12,939 nucleotides of DNA from Nitrosomonadaceae bacterium (lineage in GTDB: Bacteria; Pseudomonadota; Gammaproteobacteria; Burkholderiales; Nitrosomonadaceae): contig CAKKRO010000171.1 in NCBI GenBank assembly GCA_919902625.1, positions 1-12,939 on the forward strand. Direction: 5' to 3'. Under the pieces are notes generated by a model, which saw only the letters and a program-made list of their open reading frames with translations, was not told where the DNA came from and did not search any database. Shown here piece after piece: positions 7,477-12,939 of this stretch (position 1 is the first letter of the stretch; the number at the start of each line of letters is the position of its first letter). The translations under genes and the position numbers were made by a program.

Positions 7477-7775
7477 TCGTCATCTTTCAACTCATTATCC
7501 CAGCCTTTTTGCTTTGCCGTTGCAATCGCTTGTGAATATAACCGGGTATGCCGCTCGCGCAATTCATCCGGCAAGCGGCTGGGCAGGTGGGCATAAGGCT
7601 CCCAGGCGGCATAGACTTTTTCGTACAAAATTTGCATTTGTGTACTACCCCAACCCGCGCAGGTCTCTGTTTCGGGCAGAATATCAAATACCCAGGCATC
7701 ACGCACGATGCGGCCCAGGTGAGTGAGTCCTTCATTTTGATCCTGATCGATACCCACATAAAATTGTTCAGTCAT
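7473..7775 (-). CDS. uncharacterised 100-residue soluble protein
   Basis: The start at 7775 (MTEQFYVGIDQDQNEGLTHL) is chosen because the longer frame to 7871 would overlap the antiporter gene and encode an unlikely basic leader; GAG about 11 bases upstream is a weak ribosome site. The protein is acidic at its C-terminus (KDDD). It has conserved-looking patches GRIVRDAWVFDILPETETCAGW and WEPYAHLPSRLPDELRERH, and a helical end. There are no membrane segments. I cannot assign a family. It lies 58 bp downstream of the antiporter gene on the same strand and could be co-transcribed with it. It overlaps its convergent neighbour by four bases at the stop codons. Confidence 0.75.
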   Translation of the reverse strand: MTEQFYVGIDQDQNEGLTHLGRIVRDAWVFDILPETETCAGWGSTQMQILYEKVYAAWEPYAHLPSRLPDELRERHTRLYSQAIATAKQKGWDNELKDDD

Positions 7776-7833
7776 TGCGTTTATCTCATAAAAGTTTGAA
7801 TAGGGCGGGTAGTTTTTAGTCTTTAAAAACCAG

Positions 7834-9552
7834 CTAGTTTTTTTGATGGGTGGGTTCGGATTTTGCATCAAAGCGTTGCAATATGTGATGAGTCATGCTC
7901 TTAGCAAGCTCTTCCTCGCCAAAGAATACTGTACCCATGTTGTCTTTGCGGAGTAATTGCGTTTCATCTTCACTGCGGGTACGCAGCACAATTTCAATTT
8001 CCGGATTCAGTGTGCGCGCGGTATCAATCATTTGGCGTACATTCAGAGGGTCCGGCGTTGCAACGACTAGCATTGCGGCATCCGTGATGTGCGCTTGTAT
8101 CAGCACGGAAGGGTCCGTAGCATCACCGGATACCGCGTTTTTGCCTTGTTTGCGAAGATCTTGCACGAGTTCACGATTCTGCTCTGCTATGATATAGGGA
8201 ATATCCTGTTCATTCAGAGCATCTGCAATGCGCTGGCCGACATGACCGTAACCCACGAGAACAACCTGGCCTTTAAGAAACTTGCGTTCTGTACTCATGG
8301 GCAGTTCGGCAAATGGGTCGTCGCGATTTTCATATCGGCGTGCCATTGCGGAATGTTTTAACATCCAGTTTCTGACCGGCGCAATGGCGGCAAATGCAAT
8401 CGGATTAAAAGCGATAGAAATCAAAGCTCCTGCAAGCACCAAACTCATACCTTCCGCAGGCATCAATCCAAGCGATAAACCCAGCCCGGCCAGAATGAAA
8501 GAGAACTCGCCGATCTGTCCTAAACTGGCAGCCACGGTCATTGCGGTATTCAGTGGATAGCGAAGCATAAGAACCAGCAACATGGCCGCCATTGATTTGC
8601 CGACGATTATAATCGCCACAACACCTAAAACACGCAGGGGTTCTTCGATCAGAACGGCTGGGTCAAACAGCATGCCAACTGAAACAAAAAACAGAACAGC
8701 AAAAGCATCCCGCAACGGGAGAGATTCTTCAGCGGCGCGGTGACTGAATTTTGATTCCCGCATGACCATGCCGGCAAAGAAAGCCCCCAGTGCAAAAGAC
8801 ACATTAAAGAGTGCTGCAGCGCCATAAGCAATGCAGATAGCGAAGGCAACGACAGCCAGAGTAAATAGTTCGCGCGAGCCAGTCCGGGCAACCTGCCACA
8901 ACAGCCAGGGCAATACGCGCTGCCCGACCACTAACATCAAGGCAATAAAAGCAGAAACCAGCAACAATGTATGTCCGATGGTGAGCCATAGCGGATTTGT
9001 TTCGCTGTCAGTTCCGTTTGATCCCCCCAACATGGTCGCAAACGAAGGTAAAAGCACTAGAATCAATACGGTTACAAGATCTTCAACAATCAACCAGCCG
9101 ACGGCAATGCGCCCGTTCATGGATTCCAGAAAACCACGCGACTCAAGCGCTTTCAGCAATACCACCGTGCTGGCGCAAGATAACGATAACCCCAGAACCA
9201 ATCCGGCACCAAAGCTCCAGCCCCACCAATTCGCCAGGGCCATGCCGAGAATGGTCGCAACCGCCATTTGAACGATTGCACCCGGTAGGGCAATCCGTTT
9301 GACCGCGAGCAGGTCGTTAAGTGAGAAATGCAATCCAACACCAAACATCAGGAGCATGACGCCGATCTCTGATAATTGCGAGGCAATGCCAATATCTGCA
9401 ACAAATCCAGGGGTTGAAGGGCCGATAGCGATTCCGGCCAGCAGATAACCTACCAATGCAGGTGTTTTAAGCCGTTCTGCAATAAAGCCAAAAATCAGCG
9501 CCAGACCAAAACCGGCTGCAATCGTAGTAATCAGAGCAACGTTATGTTCCAT
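7834..9552 (-). CDS. Kef/YbaL-type monovalent cation:proton antiporter (CPA2)
   Basis: A 572-residue inner-membrane protein. Residues 1-395 carry about twelve helices of the sodium/hydrogen exchanger fold: TPALVGYLLAGIAIGP (30-45), GVGLHFSLNDL (71-81), and WLIVEDL with Glu157-Asp158 as the likely ion-site acidic residues. GQIGEFSFILAGLGL (345-359) is typical of YbaL/RosB-like members. A C-terminal TrkA-N/RCK Rossmann domain starts at about 428, with GYGHVGQ (434-440) and an acidic strand end at Glu457. The length is close to YbaL of E. coli, as I recall it. The ATG at 9552 has AAAGGA (9559-9564) six bases upstream. Exchange of K+ or Na+ for H+ under nucleotide control is the family role; the ion cannot be told from the sequence. 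It follows the large unknown membrane protein by 76 bp on the same strand. Confidence 0.9.
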   Translation of the reverse strand: MEHNVALITTIAAGFGLALIFGFIAERLKTPALVGYLLAGIAIGPSTPGFVADIGIASQLSEIGVMLLMFGVGLHFSLNDLLAVKRIALPGAIVQMAVATILGMALANWWGWSFGAGLVLGLSLSCASTVVLLKALESRGFLESMNGRIAVGWLIVEDLVTVLILVLLPSFATMLGGSNGTDSETNPLWLTIGHTLLLVSAFIALMLVVGQRVLPWLLWQVARTGSRELFTLAVVAFAICIAYGAAALFNVSFALGAFFAGMVMRESKFSHRAAEESLPLRDAFAVLFFVSVGMLFDPAVLIEEPLRVLGVVAIIIVGKSMAAMLLVLMLRYPLNTAMTVAASLGQIGEFSFILAGLGLSLGLMPAEGMSLVLAGALISIAFNPIAFAAIAPVRNWMLKHSAMARRYENRDDPFAELPMSTERKFLKGQVVLVGYGHVGQRIADALNEQDIPYIIAEQNRELVQDLRKQGKNAVSGDATDPSVLIQAHITDAAMLVVATPDPLNVRQMIDTARTLNPEIEIVLRTRSEDETQLLRKDNMGTVFFGEEELAKSMTHHILQRFDAKSEPTHQKN

Positions 9553-9628
9553 CCAGATTCCTTTGTTTTTTCTTCATAGCGGTATTTTTGATTGATCGGG
9601 TTTGTTTCAACAGGATAACCGGATCGGT

Positions 9629-11524
9629 TTAGTGCGTTTCAACTTCGATGTCGCTGGGGTTCATATCGGACACAACGGGTGTGTTTAAAAATTTTTCAAA
9701 TTCAATGCGTTCTTCTTCGATGGCTTCCAGAATCTGGCGCTTAAACTCATCGCGTGAGAATGCTTCTTCAAGCATCAGCAGCAGCTTTTCAACGGCCAGT
9801 CCAATGGTGATTCCACCGATAATGCCGCCGATGGCTGCACCGATCGCAGTGCCAATGCCGGGGATGATCGAGCCGACCGCCATGCCGGTGGCAGCTCCTG
9901 CCGCTGCGCCGCCCAAGGCGCTGACCGCCTTTCCGGCAGTTACCTTAATCAGGGCTTGAGCGCCGAGTTTAATAACACCCTTACCGGCAACCTTGGCAGT
10001 GATTTTACCAGCAATTGCACCGGTAATGGCACCAGCGGTACCAATGCCGCCGGAGATCAGCATGCGATTCTCAAGATTGACGATGACACTGTGTGCGGGA
10101 GGTTCTTTGAGCGCATTCAGTGAAGCATGCCTGACAATTTCAAGTTGCGAATCATGCGCCGGTTCAATGCGATTCTCAGCCAGTATCTGTTCAACTTTCT
10201 GCAAATGCTCAGCGCGTAACTGTTGGTTATTTTTAAGTACTTCTTCGATAGATTGCTGCACCGGGCCAAACGCATTCCCTTTCATCAGATAATTTTGCAG
10301 CTTCTCGGCCATCCAGTTTTCCAAAACACCGGTGGCCAATGCCACAATACGCTCATATTCGCCCGGCAAGCTGTAATACCAATCCAGGTAATCATCCACA
10401 TTATCAGCCATCTGTTTGAAACCGGTATCGGTAGTTTCTCTTAATTTGCCAATGGATGCTTCCAACTGACTGAGACTGTCGAGATAAGCCTGTTCGATTT
10501 GCCCGGCTGTTCCAGGTTTATAGTATTCATTCCCGATCATTTCCACCGTTTGGATGACGGTTTGCTGGGATGCATGAATTTCGTTGATGGTCTCTGGATT
10601 GGAGCGCAACCATGCATCCACATAAACGGTCGATGGCACATAAATAAAGAATATAAAGAAAGTAGTGAATGCCGACGTGATCGCCCAGGCGAGTGGAGGG
10701 ATCGGGGGAGGTTGATCGGTATCCTGGATACGGCCCAACACCCGGCGGTATTCCAGTAAGGGCACCATAAAGCTGGAGATACCGAGTGCCACATTATAAA
10801 AAAACAGCAAGCTGCCCAGGAAGACAACGCCTAAATAAAGCGCACCGTTGAGTGAATAAAGGTTGCTCAGTGCGTAACGCTTTAATCCTTCAATAAAACC
10901 CAGTAACCGGTTTGTCTCCAGGATCAGAATACTGTGGGTGGCGCCATCCAATTTTTGGCTTTCCATCGCTACAGCTTCCGCCAATGACGCATATTGACGG
11001 CTTTCACTTGAGCCGGATACAAACATAATAAAAAAAACCGCCATCACCAATGAAGTAACCCAGCGCGACCAGGCTAATGATTTATGCACGGCAATGTAAG
11101 GTTTATATTCACGTGCGGCAATCGGGAAGAACATCGCATACATGACGGCAAATACGGGAATGGCGGCAAAGAAGATAACCCATTCCTGCTTTTCAGCCGA
11201 ACCGAGATAAAATAACAGCAAAAATGCAAAAATAACCGACCACAGCAACCACCCGATATACGCCAGAATCCGCCGCGTAAAAAGCCAATGCAGAATGCCC
11301 AGCTTTTGGAACTGACTGGAAAGATAAATTCTTTGAATGGTCACCGCATAGATCGCGGCAAAGTAAATAGGCAATCCGAACAAAAAGGTTACCAGCAAGG
11401 CAAACCACAATTGTCGATCGGGAATCAACCGCCCGAAATAGTAAGCAAACCCCAGCCAGCTTGCGGAAAACGCCAGATAACCAAGAATTCTTAAAAGGCT
11501 AAGGTTTTTAAGCGCTGAAAACAA
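9629..11524 (-). CDS. large unknown membrane protein with glycine-rich C-terminal tract
   Basis: I recognise no family. From the TTG at 11524 it has 631 residues. Residues 1-305 hold about seven hydrophobic segments (near 8-31, 38-66, 84-107, 116-134, 153-172, 226-253 and 281-303). Residues 305-480 are hydrophilic, helix-rich and coiled-coil-like, with DYLDWYYSLPGEYERI at 378-393. Residues 487-580 are a long Gly/Ala/Ile tract full of GxxxG-type spacings (GAAIGGIIGGITIGLAVEK), like glycine zippers of pore-forming or membrane-inserting proteins. An acidic-basic helix ends the protein. No ATG begins the frame. TTG at 11524 has AAGGA nine bases upstream; an earlier TTG at 11566 overlaps a probable -10 element. 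It may be transcribed with the antiporter downstream. Confidence 0.85.
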   Translation of the reverse strand: MFSALKNLSLLRILGYLAFSASWLGFAYYFGRLIPDRQLWFALLVTFLFGLPIYFAAIYAVTIQRIYLSSQFQKLGILHWLFTRRILAYIGWLLWSVIFAFLLLFYLGSAEKQEWVIFFAAIPVFAVMYAMFFPIAAREYKPYIAVHKSLAWSRWVTSLVMAVFFIMFVSGSSESRQYASLAEAVAMESQKLDGATHSILILETNRLLGFIEGLKRYALSNLYSLNGALYLGVVFLGSLLFFYNVALGISSFMVPLLEYRRVLGRIQDTDQPPPIPPLAWAITSAFTTFFIFFIYVPSTVYVDAWLRSNPETINEIHASQQTVIQTVEMIGNEYYKPGTAGQIEQAYLDSLSQLEASIGKLRETTDTGFKQMADNVDDYLDWYYSLPGEYERIVALATGVLENWMAEKLQNYLMKGNAFGPVQQSIEEVLKNNQQLRAEHLQKVEQILAENRIEPAHDSQLEIVRHASLNALKEPPAHSVIVNLENRMLISGGIGTAGAITGAIAGKITAKVAGKGVIKLGAQALIKVTAGKAVSALGGAAAGAATGMAVGSIIPGIGTAIGAAIGGIIGGITIGLAVEKLLLMLEEAFSRDEFKRQILEAIEEERIEFEKFLNTPVVSDMNPSDIEVETH

Positions 11525-11557
11525 GAAAATGATTCCTTCATGAGGGACAACCGGAGA

Positions 11558-11585
11558 TAAATACAAGCGATAGCAGAATGGTCAA
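11558..11585 (-). promoter_or_regulatory. probable sigma70-type promoter for the unknown membrane protein
   Basis: On the minus strand TTGACC (11585-11580) and TATTTA (11563-11558) are separated by 16 bases. The -35 is 5 of 6, the -10 only 3 of 6. Transcription would start near 11551, giving a leader of about 27 bases before the TTG at 11524 and excluding the TTG at 11566. Confidence 0.4.
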
Positions 11586-11747
11586 ATAAACCAAAGCAGT
11601 TTGCTGATAGTAGACTTTATCTGGCTACCGGCTGTCAAGACATTGATTCATGAATTAATCGGTGCTGCTTGGGATTTCATGGGATTAATGAAGGTATTAT
11701 TATGCTGAGCTACGCATGACTTTCATATTACTCATTGAAGGGGCATC

Positions 11748-12332
11748 ATGAAACACTGGACTGATATCACATTACCTATCCCTGAATGGCTGAATGTCTG
11801 GGCTGCTGGAATCCCAGAGATCTTTCCTGAAATGAATCAGAGAATGGCATTGGTCATCGCCTTGGCTCATAGGAGCGTGGAAACTGGGGGAGGGCCATTC
11901 GGCGCAGCAGTTTTTGATCAACGCACCGGTGAACTGATTGCACCCGGAGTCAATTGGGTCGTTCCCGGCAAATCCTCATTGCTGCATGCCGAAGTGATGG
12001 CGCTGGCTTTGGCGGAACAAACGTTGGGTAGTTATGAACTGGCCAGTCATGGCTCGTTCGAGCTGGTGACCAGTGTGGAGCCTTGTTGCCAGTGTCTGGG
12101 GGTGTTGTTATGGACTGGCGTGGCATCGGTTGTTTGCGGTGCCCGCTCCGAAGATGCAGAGGCCGCCGGCTTTAATGAAGGCCCGCGTTCACCGCACTGG
12201 GAACAGGAATTAGTGCAAAGAGGCATCAGCGTCACCCGGGAGGTGATGCGCCCTCAGGCTGTCAAAGTCTTGCAAAGCTATACGGGTGAAATTTATAACA
12301 GCCATTTGCAAATATATGATCAAGCCGGGTAG
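11748..12332 (+). CDS. guanine deaminase-like nucleoside/base deaminase (NE0047-like)
   Basis: A 194-residue zinc-dependent deaminase of the cytidine-deaminase fold. His80, Cys113 and Cys116 (HAE at 80-82, EPCCQC at 111-116) form the zinc site, with Glu82 as proton shuttle. GFNEGPR (141-147) contains Glu144, matching the second catalytic glutamate that, as I recall, corresponds to Glu143 in the Nitrosomonas europaea guanine deaminase NE0047. The resemblance continues through VTSVEPC, GVASVVCGARSEDAEAAGF and the RGISVT region. The likely reaction is guanine to xanthine plus ammonia; NE0047 is also reported to act on ammeline. The ATG at 11748 has GAAGGGG four bases upstream. It stands alone, with a 180-223 bp upstream region and 71 bp before the next gene. 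Confidence 0.88.
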   Translation: MKHWTDITLPIPEWLNVWAAGIPEIFPEMNQRMALVIALAHRSVETGGGPFGAAVFDQRTGELIAPGVNWVVPGKSSLLHAEVMALALAEQTLGSYELASHGSFELVTSVEPCCQCLGVLLWTGVASVVCGARSEDAEAAGFNEGPRSPHWEQELVQRGISVTREVMRPQAVKVLQSYTGEIYNSHLQIYDQAG

Positions 12333-12403
12333 CTTGCGCTGATTCACTTAAGAAATCACGCTACGAGACTGGGAATAATCGATTGAGAAAATGAGGGATT
12401 CGC

Positions 12404-12625
12404 ATGAAACAGAAAATATTAGCGCACTGCATTTATTGTTTGATGATGTCGGCGACGATGACCGGTTGCGTTTCCGCCACAGTCACAGCAGTAAATCTTG
12501 GCTTCACCAGTGTTTTTATCAAAGAATGGCTCTATGCATGGAGCATTGCTTTTCCGGTCGGATTGGGTGTCTTGCTGGTACTGTCACCGGTTTTTAGGCG
12601 CATTGTGGAATCGATAGTGCGCTAA
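12404..12625 (+). CDS. DUF2798-family small membrane protein
   Basis: A 73-residue inner-membrane protein with two predicted helices (about 9-33 and 43-62). The pattern TVTAVNLGF in the first helix and EWLYAWSIAFPVGL leading into the second, followed by a basic RR end, matches DUF2798 as I know it. Function is unknown. The ATG at 12404 is preceded by GAGGGA (12393-12398) at five bases. The preceding 71 bp hold no clear terminator, so readthrough from the deaminase gene is possible. The last third of the frame has the usual Val-Arg-Arg ending. Confidence 0.75.
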   Translation: MKQKILAHCIYCLMMSATMTGCVSATVTAVNLGFTSVFIKEWLYAWSIAFPVGLGVLLVLSPVFRRIVESIVR

Positions 12626-12660
12626 CTGTTTATAAAACGAAGGCGAGTAAGATTTACGAG

Positions 12661-12701
12661 GTTAAAACAAACAACCACCGGTTGGGGCCGGTGATTGTTT
12701 G
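12661..12701 (-). terminator. rho-independent terminator for the minus-strand gene at the right edge
   Basis: Arms 12668-12681 and 12688-12701 pair over 14 bp with one C-A mismatch, including a perfect CACCGG/CCGGTG core around the loop TTGGGG. On the minus strand the stem is followed by TTTTAAC, a short T-rich run. It lies 31 bp past the stop of the gene at 12733. It may also slow transcripts coming from the DUF2798 gene, but no T-run follows on the plus strand. Confidence 0.75.
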
Positions 12702-12732
12702 GGTACTGCTCAGAATCCTTTGCAGGATATGC

Positions 12733-12939
12733 TTACCTTACTACCGTGGAATCACGATCCAGATTGATCTTCGCCTTGTTGATGGGAGCAGCTTGTCCTG
12801 CTGCTATTTTTCTGTGAAGATCGGCATTGCTCAGGCTTTCTTTCAAAGCTTTTTCGTACTCGCGAATATTGGCAGTCGCATGTGATTGAAGATCCTGACC
12901 TTGCCTGCCATAGTAATAGGAATGGGCTTCGTATTCTTC
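12733..12939 (-). CDS. C-terminal part of an unrecognised protein, 5' end outside window
   Basis: The frame is open from the window edge and ends at a TAA (12733-12735); 68 residues are visible. They start EEYEAHSYYYGRQGQD and end NLDRDSTVVR. The visible part is hydrophilic, helix-prone and rich in Ala, Lys, Glu and Gln (for example REYEKALKESLSNADLHRK), with no membrane segment or cysteine. A strong hairpin terminator follows. The family cannot be named from this fragment. Confidence 0.72.
   Translation of the reverse strand, partial: EEYEAHSYYYGRQGQDLQSHATANIREYEKALKESLSNADLHRKIAAGQAAPINKAKINLDRDSTVVR

Noticed and set aside
7797..7842. Overlapping A/T hairpins (AAAAAC, GTTTTT, TAAAAAC) after the antiporter stop, possible terminator
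   Set aside because: The stems are almost purely A-T, without a GC-rich core, and no T-run follows on the minus strand.
7776..7871. N-terminal extension of the 100-residue orphan to 7871
   Set aside because: It would overlap the antiporter 3' end, and the added residues are derived from A/T-rich intergenic sequence with no ribosome site.
8831..9271. 146-codon plus-strand open frame opposite the antiporter gene
   Set aside because: Lies entirely antisense to a confident membrane protein; its Ser/Thr/Arg/Pro-rich composition is what the complement of helix codons gives.
11493..11543. ATG-started 16-codon frame at the beginning of the unknown membrane protein gene, considered as a sign of a frameshift
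   Set aside because: It stops after 16 codons and its residues do not continue the hydrophobic pattern; the TTG start with a ribosome site explains the gene without a frameshift.
12336..12361. Inverted repeat GCGCTGATT/AATCACGC after the deaminase gene, possible terminator
   Set aside because: One bulged base, a weak stem, and no T-run downstream.

Overview
The window looks like a piece of a betaproteobacterial chromosome, most likely from an ammonia oxidiser of the Nitrosomonas group. Two things suggest this: the tmk-holB pair has the usual proteobacterial arrangement, and the deaminase at 11748-12332 closely resembles, as far as I recall that sequence, the guanine deaminase NE0047 of Nitrosomonas europaea. 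This placement is inference, because no rRNA or other strong taxonomic marker is present. I see no IS element, tRNA, CRISPR array or phage gene, so this is mostly ordinary chromosomal sequence with a few uncharacterised genes.

Layout. On the left, tmk (5' end cut by the window edge) overlaps holB by 17 bases on the plus strand. holB ends exactly where a convergent, exported GlcG/HbpS-type protein gene ends. That gene diverges from a dienelactone-hydrolase-family gene across an 84-bp intergenic region with a perfect TATAAT. A minus-strand group follows (6901 down to 3079): an Nramp-related transporter lacking the canonical metal-site motifs, an Atm1-type ABC exporter 22 bp downstream of it, and, after a 195-bp repeat-containing gap, a Slp-family outer-membrane lipoprotein. 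A possible 48-codon ORF is coupled to the end of the lipoprotein gene.

In the middle, a plus-strand orphan (7072-7476) overlaps tail-to-tail by 4 bases with a minus-strand orphan (7473-7775). The second orphan ends a minus-strand run that reads, in order of transcription, a 631-residue multi-pass membrane protein with a long glycine-rich C-terminal tract, a YbaL/Kef-type cation:proton antiporter, and the small orphan.

On the right, the NE0047-like guanine deaminase and a DUF2798 two-helix membrane protein lie on the plus strand. At the right edge is the 3' end of a minus-strand gene (68 codons visible) followed by a strong hairpin terminator.

How the genes work together: tmk and holB are DNA-replication housekeeping genes. 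The 3-7 kb block is an envelope/transport cluster (inner-membrane importer-like protein, ABC exporter, outer-membrane lipoprotein). The 7.5-11.5 kb block pairs ion antiport with an unknown membrane protein. The most novel item is that membrane protein; the second is the Nramp-like/Atm1-like pair.
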